Of a stretch of 64,000 nt of DNA, positions 36,517-46,536 are shown one piece after another. Source of the DNA: Prosopocoilus inquinatus. Its lineage: Eukaryota > Arthropoda > Insecta > Coleoptera > Lucanidae. Below the pieces are notes generated by a model. The model searched no databases and was not told where the DNA came from. It saw nothing but the letters and a program-made list of their open reading frames with translations. The stretch lies in assembly GCA_036172665.1 (NCBI GenBank), contig CM069877.1, positions 26,003,001-26,067,000 of the forward strand, written 5' to 3'. Numbering within the stretch: the first letter of the stretch is position 1; every line of letters begins with the position of its first letter. Made by a program: the position numbers and the translations under genes.

Positions 36517-36874
36517 CTTATTAGGTATTCGTTTTACGTTATAATTACGTCCATATCAAAGTAATCGTCACACGCTATACAACTATTGTTGCCAATGCAA
36601 CTAAAAAGCAACGTTGAATTTTTCACAAATAATTTTATTTCCACCGAAGCAACGTGGAATTAACGTTGAATAAACATACATATTCTCCTGTGTAATAAAT
36701 AATGATTGTTTCTTGTATAAGACGAAATGAAAGTGTTTTTTCGAAGGGACGTTATATGATTTGTAAACAGCTGTACTACATATTTATAATTATAATTACA
36801 GATTTATTCTAATAAAAATACTGTGTTACTTTTGCATTATGAACTTTTTGTACTTTCGTAAAAACATAAACTTT

Positions 36875-37302
36875 AACATATAAAATAGCGACATCTTACT
36901 ATCGCTTTTTGACCTAACATTGCAGTAGGATAGACAAATTGAAGCGGGATTTGCTCCTAATGAGTCCCCCATGCAAGGCGGCCATGCTTGCTGTCAAAGC
37001 ATAATGAAAGATTTTAGAAAAATTTTGTGCAAATCGGTTTAGATTGCAGTGAGAACCTCGAGCAGCCTCTGGACAGCTGTTTCAATGTTAGGTCAAAAAG
37101 CGATAGTAAGATGTCGCTATTTTATATGTTCATCATTCTTATATCGCATTTGCGAATAAATTGGGCAAGTCGTTTTTGGTCTGCAGTGGGAATGTCGAGC
37201 TACGTCTCTGCTGAAGAAGCCCCAAGCAGGGCTGAAACAGCTGTCCAGAGGCTGCTCGAGGTTCTCACTGCAATCTAAACCGATTTGCACAAAATTTTTC
37301 TA
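36875..37302. repeat. Two interleaved perfect inverted repeats (48 bp and 69 bp)
   Basis: Arm a (36875-36922) is the exact reverse complement of a' (37083-37130). Arm b (37015-37083) is the exact reverse complement of b' (37234-37302). The order is a-b-a'-b', with b and a' sharing one base, so the two hairpins cannot form at once. The intervening pieces are unrelated to each other. The b arm (GTGAGAACCTCGAGCAGCCT) is GC-richer than its surroundings. Confidence 0.9.
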
Positions 37303-37309
37303 TAAACTT

Positions 37310-38395
37310 TAACGTACTTCAAACAGTAAAATGTGCGTTATGGTTATTACTTAACATCTATAAGAGTTTACTATTAAGTTTAATTTGAAAATGAAATTCT
37401 GCACAATTGTAAAACAGAACGTATCCCTTGGCCATACGTTTCGGTTAATGAACGTATCTGTATCTAACATCCTTATGCACATCGACGCTTTTCGCGTCAA
37501 TGTGTTACTTTCCATTTCCACTTGCCATGAATTTTGCATATGTCTAGTTTTATTGTAAGGTAACCTCAAGAAGTGTAATGACTTATTTTACAGTTAAACA
37601 AAACAATTACAATCAATACACCTAAATAAAATTATTCATTGTCAACAATTTCAAACAATATTTTTAAATATACCATGAATTTTTTTTAACTCAACATTGT
37701 AAATATCTCTGTTCCATTTTAGAAAAAGACGGGTCAATGCATTGCACGCTGCCTATGATGAAACCAGATAAGTTTCAGTCAATTAACGATTAACATTTAT
37801 TTTTTAAATAAAACATTATAATTGTTCTAAATGTCTCTTTCACGTTTTAAAGAATGATGCCAAACGATTATCACAAGTTTTCCTAGTATTTTTTTAATTT
37901 TTTGAAACGTAATTCATAATATTTTCATAAATATCAGTAATAGCACATTTGTTTTATCGAAGTTTGTTTGCATATCCTGCAATGCATTGACATGGTTTTT
38001 TTCTGAAATTGAACATGGAGATATTTACATTGTATGTTCAGAGTAAAGAAAACATTAAATCCTACAAACGTTCCTATTTGAAATAAATTCAAGCCCAAAA
38101 TTAATAGTATTAATAGTTTAGATAGTATTAACAAATATTTTTCGAGTCTTGTTTGTACTGTATTGAGGAAATAGTGACATGATGTATGTATTAAAAAAAA
38201 TATTTCGTGAGTTTTTTTTTTCAAAATATGAACCGAAATCTTTCAAAATTACCAATTTATATTAAATTTGCAACTTTTCAGATTCGGAACTAGGGAACAC
38301 AAATATCAAACATTCTGTAGGTAATTTAAATACTGTCACAGTTGCATAAATTTTAACAAGAAAATTATTTGTTCGGGATTAATTTAAACAGATAG
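37310..38395. other. No gene recognised
   Basis: This is AT-rich sequence upstream of the Tnp2-like gene. It may include that element's 5' region, but no terminal repeat was found. Confidence 0.35.
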
Positions 38396-38399
38396 CATA

Positions 38400-39574
38400 A
38401 TGAACAAAGCGAAAATTGTGTGTAAAACACAAATTCAACGTCGAATGAAAGCTAAATTTAAAAAATTAGCAGAAACATCAAAAACATTTTACTTATCAAA
38501 TGAGACTTGCTTGCCACAGCCTTTAAGTACAGATATATGTTTACAGATGCAATGTAATGATGAAAAAGCACATAATTGTGCAATATGTACTGTAAATTCT
38601 ACCAAGTCACTAGAACTAAGTACTGTTTCAAAAGCAGTAAAAAATAATGATGCTAATGAAATAAAAGTGTTTAGGTATAATACTTTCACAGAAAATGATA
38701 CTGAGTCAAAAAGCACGATGGACAGATAGAACAATAATTCTCAAAATGAAGAATTAATGATAAGTAAATTAAAAAATTGGGTTTGTACTTACAACTGTTC
38801 AGTGAATTCTGTTACACAATTACTATATATTCTACGGCCAGTTTTAAAATTTTTGCCTCTAAGTTATTCAAGTTTAATGAGCACTCCTCGAGTTACCCAG
38901 ACAATAAACTATCTAATGGAGAAATGTTTTACTTTGGAATTTAAAAAAAAATAAGAGAGAAAATAGCGATTGGCTTTAAAAATATTACAAAAAATATTTT
39001 CCTTGAAATAAATATTGACGGAATTCCACTCTTTAAAAGTAGTAGTACGGATATGTATCCTATTCTTGGGTTATGTAAAGATTTCATTGATGATACACCT
39101 TTCGCAATAACAATTTTTTGAGGAACTGGTAAACCAGAACCAATGGAAACATACCTGCAAAACTTTATTGAAGAAGTAAAATTGTTAACGGTAAAAGGAT
39201 TAGATTTTGAGGGTCAACATTTAAATTTTGCTATTAAGTTTTTTATTTGTGATGCACCTGCTCGAGCATATTTAAAACAAACTTTAGGACATACGAGTAA
39301 ATTTGGATGTGAAAAATGCCACATTATTGGAACTTGGAAAAACCATCGAATAAATTTCTCACAAAAAGAAATTAATAAGTTTCCTCTTAAATTAGATTCA
39401 GATTTTTTATCTGATATTTCTTCATACTATATTAAAAGTAGATCACCTTTATTAGATATCAATGTTAAATTAGTCTCTCAGTTTCCACTCGATCCAATGC
39501 ATTTAGTGTACTTGGGTGTAGTAAGACGATTGTTAACGAATTATTTAATTGAGGGATTTGCAAGTAGTATATAA
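38400..39574 (+). pseudogene. Tnp2-like (EnSpm/CACTA-type?) transposase, N-terminal two thirds
   Basis: Starting MNKAKIVCKTQIQRRMKAKF, the frame gives KLKNWVCTYNCSVNSVTQLL, then DGIPLFKSSSTDMYPILGLC, FICDAPARAYLKQTLGHTSK with FGCEKC, and FPLDPMHLVYLGVVRRLL. This order (W-x-P-IL / ICDAPAR-x-x-x-K / H-x-x-YGCE+C / FPLDxMHLVxLGVxR) is the arthropod transposase-domain family related to Tnp2. An in-frame TAG at 38727, a frameshift in the A run near 38945 and a TGA at 39119 disable it. The homology stops at 39574, where Polinton-like DNA begins. A matching C-terminal piece is at 49475-49653. Confidence 0.75.
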
Positions 39575-39584
39575 GCTGGCGGTT

Positions 39585-40187
39585 CTGGACCACCAATTTG
39601 TGAAAGACCATATTTAGCTTTATTCTCCTCTTTTGAGGTTAAAAACTACTTCTATTGCTTACAAATTTACCAATCCATAAATGGTACAAAATTTACGTTA
39701 AAACCTCAATAATTCCCTTGAAAATGCATAAAAATGGCTATATTTTTAAACATTTACACCAATTTTTGTTTATAAAACTACAACCACAATTTCGCTCGTT
39801 CACAAGCTAAAATTGCATAAAAAATTGAATTTATTTAATCGCCACCAAATTGTGAACGAATATAAATAGTTATATTTGCAAATTTTACTTTAATTTTATA
39901 CTCATTTATATTTGTTGTCATATACTTGATATCTTTTTTCCACTGAGTTCATCTTTAAATTTTCCAATTACTTTCTTGATAAATTTATTAAAATATTTAA
40001 AATCAGACATAATAATACAATATTTATTAATGCAAAAAAAAGTAACAACACAATGATAAAATAAATCAAAATCATCATGAATGTTAAAGTAAATCAAGTA
40101 ATCCTCCCAACTAACTTCTTTGCACAATCACCTGTAACAATTAATAAAATTGCATAGATAATAATAAAAAGATATTGACATATTTTC
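39585..40187. other. Left part of the Polinton region, no firm gene
   Basis: At 39918-40025 minus a short frame from MSDFKYFNKFIKKVIGKF to ISSI might be a small Polinton protein, but nothing confirms it. CACCAATTTGTGAA and CACCAAATTGTGAACG occur 250 bases apart at 39598 and 39841. Confidence 0.3.
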
Positions 40188-40556
40188 TTACCCTTTCATT
40201 TCAACTAATCTTTTTAGAGTTTGATCATAGTATTGTCTAGAATTCATTTTAAATTTTATCGATCCAATTCGATTACAGCAGTTTATTTCTATTTCTAGAT
40301 CCTCTGCCTGGCATCCATATCCATTGACATTGCTTTCATTCAGCATAGTAGGATCATATTTAACAATATCATACGGTAATAGCAATGCAACTCTGTAGTC
40401 ATTTCGATAAACTCCTACCTCATAATATTGGTCAGCATTAATTTTTGTCATCAATGCCGTACCGAGCAACGCTAATGTACGGGTCTCCATCTCAGTCACT
40501 GTATTAGATAATACTGGATAAGACTGTCCAAATTCATTTTGTGATACTAAAAACAT
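40188..40556 (-). CDS. Unidentified protein or exon of 122 residues
   Basis: An uninterrupted frame starts MFLVSQNEFGQSYPVL at an ATG. It continues METRTLALLGTALMTKI, YYEVGVYRNDYRVALLLPYD and INCCNRIGSIKFKMN, and ends KRLVEMKG. I do not recognise the family. Its codon use is more balanced (GAG, CTG, GCG, TGC) than the strongly A/T-ending codons of neighbouring Polinton frames, so it may be older host-like or foreign sequence. The last codons overlap a GTAAG, so it could be an exon followed by an intron. The next AG at about 40115 does not join in a clean frame. Confidence 0.4.
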   Translation of the reverse strand: MFLVSQNEFGQSYPVLSNTVTEMETRTLALLGTALMTKINADQYYEVGVYRNDYRVALLLPYDIVKYDPTMLNESNVNGYGCQAEDLEIEINCCNRIGSIKFKMNSRQYYDQTLKRLVEMKG

Positions 40557-41022
40557 TATTTTAAAAGGTTTTGTTTAATGTTTTTATAAATGCTTTACCT
40601 ATAGAAAAAAACGTCTGTGACGATTAAACCACAAACATGTGAACAGGAATGCAGGGGAGAAAAAGAAGCATCACTCTCGCTCTCTCTAACGATAAGTGAT
40701 GAGAAGAATCACCCGAGTGTCTATTAATATGGTCTCGTTTTCACCATAAGATGGTGCGATAAGTAAATATGAAAGGAAAAATTAAGTTGTAGTATTTGTG
40801 TTTATCCTTTGAATAATCCTTTTTAATTCCCAAAATAAAATTATTTAAATGTACAGCCCCGCTGTCGGCACTTTGAGCTACGTACAACTTACGTTTTTTT
40901 TACGAGTGCGCACTGACTTGGAGTTGAATAGGTGGCGCAAGTAATACTCATGTAACAAAAATTACATTATATAAAATAATTTATAGTTTTAATCTTAAAA
41001 GATTTTTATTTTATTTATATAA
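40557..41022. other. No gene recognised
   Basis: Includes a TCACTCTCGCTCTCTCT pyrimidine run at 40670. Nothing else was noticed. Confidence 0.35.
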
Positions 41023-41469
41023 ATGACTATTACAATTAAAAAAGGATCATCAATAATTTTACAAGACAAAGCAAAAAGTCACTTCGACAAACCAGCAGAA
41101 GCAGCAACACCACCAGCAGCAGCAGCCCTGAAGAAGTTCCTCTGAGATGAGAAACGAAACGTCGGCATCGAGAAATACGAAGACGCGGTTCACACCGGAA
41201 GCCAACCACATCATGGACGACGGCCGTGGAAGCCTTCAATTCAAATTAAAGCAAAAATAGTTGAAGGTGTGAAATACATGGTGGTTTAATAAATATTTTA
41301 ATTCCTATATTAGCTGCAGCTGCTGGACCAGTCTTGGCAAACGTTTTAAATAAATTTGTTGACAAGGTAAGTGGTAAGTCGTTAACACTAGAAATTTCTG
41401 GTCAACCACCAATTCCTTTAAAGAAAACATTGTCTCAGAAAGATAAAGACACGATAGATGAATACGAAT
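41023..41469 (+). pseudogene. Small Polinton structural-type protein with hydrophobic segment, interrupted
   Basis: A frame starting MTITIKKGSSIILQDKAK is interrupted near 41078. Homologous-looking sequence resumes at 41279 with GGLINILIPILAAAAGPVL, then FVDKVSGKSL and ISGQPPIPLKK. A Gly-Gly pair followed by a hydrophobic Ala-rich helix recalls small membrane-active or minor capsid proteins of adenovirus-like elements. That is an inference from composition and location only. The gap holds a foreign insertion of about 170 bp. Confidence 0.4.
41078..41247 (+). repeat. Foreign insertion with GCA/CCA repeats and CGAAACGTCGG motif
   Basis: GC-rich sequence (CAGCAGCAGCCCTGAAGAAG, GAGAAACGAAACGTCGGCAT) contrasts with the surrounding AT-rich DNA. 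The CTGAAGAAG...CGAAACGTCGG pattern is common in untranslated regions of invertebrate LINEs, so it may be a retrotransposon fragment. The boundaries are approximate. Confidence 0.45.
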
Positions 41470-41617
41470 GACAAAGAGGATTCAGATTGCGATGATGATA
41501 TACCATTACTATGTTTTGACAAAAACAAGCAAGGTGAAAATATTAATCTAACAGAAGAAATTAATTTTTATTATTTGAAACAAAATATAAATGTTTTGTC
41601 TCTGATCAATCTATTGA

Positions 41618-41935
41618 TCACGCAGACTTGTCGTCTGACGTTAAATAACAAACGTATAGAAATAATAAACACCACCAACCACAATTTACATCATTAAAAT
41701 TTTGAAATTTATAATTATTATGAGTTACTGTATAACTTTTTGGAATTATAAATTTTTCTGGTAATGAATTACCAAATGAATCAAAGAAATTCACTAATTT
41801 ATTAGTATTATTTACATACATAGCAACCCAATATGTACCACCACAATCTAAATTAAAAATATTATACTTATTTAAATTATCTCTGCCGTATGTTAACAAT
41901 TTATCTGAACTTATGTTTATTTCCCCCGTTTGTAA
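41618..41935 (-). pseudogene. Adenovirus-type cysteine protease (Polinton PRO), catalytic His altered
   Basis: The frame reads YGRDNLNKYNIFNLDCGGTY, WVAMYVNN, LVNFFDSFGN and then FQNFNDVNCGWWCLLF. This is the GTHWVAY / YFDSFG / Q-x-x-x-x-x-CGW-CL order of adenain-like proteases, which mature capsid proteins. The Gln and Cys positions are present. The expected His in GTHW reads Tyr (CAT to TAT), which should remove activity. The N-terminal part lies in another frame or is lost. Confidence 0.75.
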
Positions 41936-42058
41936 TTAATTTAAAAATATTTTCCAAGTCAATATTTGATAATACTATCTTATTATTACATTTACATTTA
42001 CCAATTAAATAATTCAAAACAAAATAAAATCTGAATCTTTAACGTTTGTATTCTTCAT

Positions 42059-42764
42059 TTATAATACTTTGAATAATCGCTGAATATAATCACTTATAAC
42101 GTCTGTTTTTTTAGCACCATCTACTTCAGAATTTTTATATGCTTTATAAATTACATTTGTGTTACTAATATTATTTTTATATTCATCTTCAGTATTTCTA
42201 CCAACTGCTTTCAATTTATTTTTATATTCTCTGAATGATTTGTAATCACATAACTTTGTTGGAAAACAAATACCATTTTTATGAATTGTATAAAATTCAG
42301 TTTTACTATAATTCTTTAGACATTCATTAATTGCTTTATCATCAAGAGTAATATAATTTTCTAAATCATTTATTATACTTTTATGAATAATTATTTCACT
42401 ATAACTTGATTTCATTCCAGCTGGTATAAATGTACCAGTTTGTTGAATATATATTACATGCTGCTGTTTATGTCTTCCTTCTGTGAATAATTTTTCTGCC
42501 AAATCTGTTATATCATTTTTCTTATGTGCATCGTCAAATATATTAAGACTGTGTGCTCTCAATTCATTTGGAATACTATCTTTTTCATATCTATATATAT
42601 TAAAATAAATAAAAGCTTCTTTACATAATTCTTTAATTACTTGAATATCTTTTTCCAATTCAGTTCAAACCAAAAATTATTTCTTGAGCGATTGTTGATT
42701 TACCAGATCCTGATGAACCTATAATTATTATTCTTTTTGTTTGTGATAATAATTCACCACCCAT
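42059..42764 (-). pseudogene. Polinton packaging ATPase (FtsK/HerA-A32 type), frameshifted
   Basis: From the ATG at 42764 the frame begins MGGELLSQTKRIIIIGSSGS and has a Walker A loop GSSGSGKST (42693-42719). A stop and frameshift follow near 42660, and the rest is open for 199 codons. NIFDDAHKKND is a Walker B-like strand, and LFTEGRHKQQHVIYIQQTG matches the region after Walker B of A32-type ATPases. This enzyme would pump the genome into capsids. The single visible lesion is the frameshift. It lies next to the protease on the same strand, as in other Polintons. Confidence 0.8.
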
Positions 42765-42864
42765 TTTCCTTTCAATTAATGATCTCAATCCAAAATAATT
42801 AAATAGTAATTAAATTAAATAAATATAAAAATTAAATAAATATAAAAATATATTTATAATAAAT

Positions 42865-42995
42865 ATGAGTAATGTTAGTGTTAGATATTATACACATTTA
42901 CCAAAGTCGAGTAATTCAAATATATCAATAAATAAATCAATAGCAAAGTCATTAAAAAATATAATAAATACAAAAGATCAATGGACTGCAATAAA

Positions 42996-43026
<31 letters not shown>

Positions 43027-43287
43027 AATTTAGCAACCGAATATTTAAATAGATTATCTAAAGAAAATATTTCTAAAAGAAAATTTGTAAAAGAGAAAAA
43101 AGTATCACAAAAAACTTTAGATTCAGCATTAATATTAATTAAACAAGACCCAAAAATTAAATCAACACAAGTAAACCTTGATACATCCACAAGTGCTAAT
43201 TCCCATATAAATTCTATTGGGGTTGGGTCTCATACGTCTGCAGAAAAACGCAAAAGAATGCAAAGAAATCAAAAGTACATCAGATGA
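42865..43287 (+). CDS. Polinton ORF of unknown function, 140 residues
   Basis: A continuous frame begins MSNVSVRYYTHLPKSSNSNI. It contains a short Ile-Tyr run (about residues 48-56) caused by a TA microsatellite at 43008-43026, then Lys-rich sequence (KRKFVKEKKVSQKTLDSAL), and ends EKRKRMQRNQKYIR. The basic C-terminus could suggest DNA or virion association, which is speculative. The TA expansion may be a post-insertion change. No family was recognised. Confidence 0.45.
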
Positions 43288-43341
43288 TCAAAATTTTGAA
43301 GAAAATTTTAATAAGTCTGTAAAATCTTTATCTAGTAAATA

Positions 43342-43710
43342 ATGTCATTGATTGATATTACAGATAAAAATCAGTTGAGAATTATACAAAATAAAATTAA
43401 AGCTGATTGCAATAAATTTAATGAATTATCTGTTGGTTCAAAATCAAAAGCATCAGAACAATTATATACTGAAAACAGAATTTTAAAAGAATTAGGAATT
43501 GCTGCAGTTGACACAATTGAGAAAATGGATGAAGAAATTGAATATAAAGATAATAAAATAAATGTGTTTGAAAAAGAATTAAAAGATGTCAATCATTATG
43601 ATGAAGATAAAATTAATAATTTATTAAATAAGCAACCAATCATTAGATATGTTGATAGACAAAGAGCAAAAAGACGCTTAGCAAATACTCTTTCAATTAC
43701 CAATAAATGA
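43342..43710 (+). CDS. Polinton ORF of unknown function, coiled-coil, 122 residues
   Basis: An intact frame begins MSLIDITDKNQLRIIQNKIK and ends RRLANTLSITNK. Residues 25-85 are rich in Glu/Lys/Leu heptads (NRILKELGIAAVDTIEKMDE), consistent with a coiled coil. Its stop codon overlaps the start of the next frame (ATGATGA), an arrangement typical of compact viral gene pairs. It is open despite decay of the neighbouring genes. No function can be assigned. Confidence 0.55.
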   Translation: MSLIDITDKNQLRIIQNKIKADCNKFNELSVGSKSKASEQLYTENRILKELGIAAVDTIEKMDEEIEYKDNKINVFEKELKDVNHYDEDKINNLLNKQPIIRYVDRQRAKRRLANTLSITNK

Positions 43711-43913
43711 TGACAAATGAATTATTGAATGATGCAAATTTAAAAATTAATCAATTGTATATGGAAAATAAAAAAATTAAATGGTTATTTATAACAAGCT
43801 TACTAGTTTTTATAATTTTAGAAATATTAGATATGATTGTTGATTATTTAATTTTTAATATTTTGAAACTAGCATTTTTAATTTTAATTTTAATATATTA
43901 TTTATTAATATAA
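43707..43913 (+). CDS. Small Polinton membrane protein candidate, 68 residues
   Basis: It overlaps the preceding ORF by four bases. It begins MMTNELLNDANLKINQLYME, has a charged NKKIKW stretch, and then two adjacent hydrophobic segments (about residues 26-43 and 47-67, LFITSLLVFIILEIL and LIFNILKLAFLILILIYYLL). It looks like a membrane-anchored protein with a short amphipathic N-terminus. The pairing of a coiled-coil protein with a small membrane protein could be functional, but this is inference. Confidence 0.5.
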   Translation: MMTNELLNDANLKINQLYMENKKIKWLFITSLLVFIILEILDMIVDYLIFNILKLAFLILILIYYLLI

Positions 43914-43919
43914 TTACTT

Positions 43920-44640
43920 AATCTCATTCTGTAATATTTTAATTCTTTTACATATCCTAGTTCTTCTCTAATTTCTTTTTTCTTTTCTATTTTTGCTATT
44001 GATAATTTTATATTTGTTTTATAATAATTTTACTGTTTTATAATTTTTAATTCCTTTATTATCGTTTGAAACTTATTATATTTATATGATTTTAATTCTT
44101 CAATCAATTTTTTCTTTTCATCTACTGTAATAAGGTCATCATCTAAAATTCTTTTCAAAATATTTGAATTTTATAATTTTATAGAATCTATTATTTCATT
44201 TGGTTTTGATGTATCACAAATATATGGTGCAGATGGTAAATCAATACTAAAATATTCAACTGGATTATAATTTGAATTTTCATTGATAATAATATTTTTG
44301 TAAATTATTACATTTTGATTTATATCACCAGCATAACCATTATTTGTAATTTCATTTTTATCAAATATTGTATAATATTCGCTTGGAAATAAATTTACTA
44401 AGTAACTATAATAATAATAATTTACTTCATTTCCAATTAATATATTTAGATTTTTTTTATTTATATTAATTTTAACAAGACAAACATTTCCATATACATA
44501 TACATGTTCCTTAAAAACATTTATTTGCTTATTAACATGAAATATTGAATATAAATTTTGTACATCTAGTCTAGAATATAAAGTATTATAATTTGAATAT
44601 TTTATTTGATTATTATTGTTATTATTGAATATTAATTATT
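43920..44640 (-). pseudogene. Polinton structural-type ORF remnant with basic coiled-coil C-terminus
   Basis: Minus-strand frames read VNLFPSEYYTIFDKNEITNN, NPVEYFSIDLPSAPYICDTS and LITVDEKKKLIEELKSYKYN, ending in Lys/Glu-rich helical sequence. Stops occur near 44174 and 44039. It sits between the polymerase-side capsid remnants and the ATPase. It could be a minor capsid protein, but no motif confirms that. Confidence 0.4.
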
Positions 44641-44649
44641 ATTATTAGA

Positions 44650-46388
44650 CATTATTTATTAATTTATCATTAAAGTCTAAATCATAAAAAAATATTTCAA
44701 GTTCATTTATTTATTCCACGAATGAAATATCTTTTACTTGTGTAATAACAAGAATCTTGATATCATTAGAAATGAATCCTTTGTTTAATATAATTTTTAA
44801 TATTAATCCCTGTGTTTGAATTAATCCATAAATAGCAGCTGAATATATTCTAAAATTATTGAATAATATGATTTTTATTTGTTAAGAAACCCTTGTTATT
44901 TGAGAATGGATATGTTTTTCCATTAGCAGTTATTTCATGATTTGTTATGTATACATCAGGATCTAGATTAAATGATCCTGTCTTCTTATTATAAAAAACA
45001 TAATAAAGATTACAAGTATAAGGAGACGATAAATTAATATTTATTGCTAATGTTGTCTTATTTGATTATACTTGTTCCATTAATGTTGAATATACTATTT
45101 CTGGTAAAGTATGTAGTTTTTTTTATTAAGAATTAATGTTTTATCCTTCTTAGAACCTGCTTGCATATCCATTTGATAAAAGTTACATACAAATATTCCA
45201 TTAACTTTAATACTTTCAGATAGGTCATTAACTAATATTTGTGATTGAGAATAAAAATCAATTCTGAATATAATTGACTCACAATGAACTATATTTGGTT
45301 GAAAAAATTTTGCCAACATATATTTCATTGGAATTCTAATATCAATTCCATCAACTGGAATTTCATCAATATTTTTATAATCATCTTCGTGATCTTCTAT
45401 GTCATCCTTTCTTCTTCTAATGAAAGAATTAATTTAAAAAAAATGTACCAGCATAACCGATTAATTCTTCAATTATATCAGCATGATCTTTTTCTTTAAA
45501 AACTCTTAATTTAAGAGATATTCTATTTATTGTTTCTTGAATATAATCTTTTGATAATTTAATCACTTTGTCAGTTGGATTACTGATTGATAAATATAAA
45601 TTTACATGATCAAGTTGTAATAATATATTCGTTCCAAAATAAAATTCTCTTGTTATTGATGCTGATGATTTAAGAGAAATTTCAAATGAATCAGTGTATT
45701 GACGTAAGACATTTAAAGAAGAGAATAAGCCCTCTTTTGATAATAATGATATTTATATCTCATAAAATATTATTATATCAATATATAATTCATTTTTAAA
45801 ATCTATTAGTTCATTGTTATTTGTTAATGATAGTTCAATTACAAGATTATTTGAATTTATATTTTCAATAGGAATATCAATATTTGTAAAGGATCCATGT
45901 CTACTTATTCTATAAAGAAAATTATTTTCTTTTAGTAGATTACAATTCAATTCTATATATCTATCATATTTACAAACTCTTCATTGTATATGTTTTAATA
46001 TTAATCTTTTAATAATTTTATTATCAACTGTTTTCAAATGTTTCATGCATTTATTATTCTGTTGGAAATTAAAATATAAGTTTTGACTTAAAATCATTGA
46101 TATTTATATTTACTAATCAAAGATAATACTGATTTTTTTAAGTTCAGCTTGTTTTTCAGGAATGGATATATAAGTATGAATTAAATGATCAAAAGTATAA
46201 TTTTTTTATTTAAAAAGATCTTTTATTTTTTGAACAAAGTCTGATAATATACTTAAATCAAATTTTATATTTTTTAAGAATGGAAATATGCAATCAGATA
46301 CTACTCCTTCCCCGATTGTAATATTTTTATGATTGTATAGTAATTCAAATAATTCTTTGTGATTATTTTCAAAACTTGTATCAATCAT
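44650..46388 (-). pseudogene. Probable Polinton capsid protein remnants
   Basis: Several minus-strand frames over 1.7 kb look like pieces of one or two beta-rich virion proteins: ENNFLYRISRHGSFTNIDIP, LSLTNNNELIDFKNELYIDI, FGTNILLQLDHVNLYLSISN, INRISLKLRVFKEKDHADII and FFQPNIVHCESIIFRIDFYS, with VYITNHEITANGKTYPFSNN nearest the ATPase. In Polintons this region normally holds the double jelly-roll major and the minor capsid genes. That location, more than any motif, drives the call. Frameshifts and TAA stops break the frames many times (for example at about 45754). The piece at 46206-46388 may be a separate small gene. Confidence 0.45.
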
Positions 46389-46536
46389 TTACTTCGATGA
46401 AATTATAACCATATGGAACAGTATTAATATTATCAATTAAATATCTTTTATCATCAAATGGTGACAGTGCAGTATTCGTTGTTTTTTGGGTATATAGTTT
46501 TAAATCCTTGGATACAATATTATAAATTGTTTCTGT

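Larger units (their letters stand above)
32943..36672. mobile_element. Foldback-type element, interrupted by a hAT
   Basis: Both ends carry TATTCAACGTTAATTCCACG in inverted orientation. Similarity continues for about 180 bp (GCTTCGGTGGAAATAA, GCTTTTTAGTTGCATTGGCA, GACGTAATTATAACG). Internal arms 33120-33345 and 34150-34325 are also inverted copies (CGTCGTAGCAAAA, CTCTTGTACGTTAATAAATG, TTACGTTTTCAACCGAAAT). Removing the hAT at 34334-36516 and one target duplication leaves about 1.55 kb that folds almost end to end. There is no coding capacity of its own. ACGT-rich motifs recur throughout. I found no clear target duplication. Confidence 0.75.
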
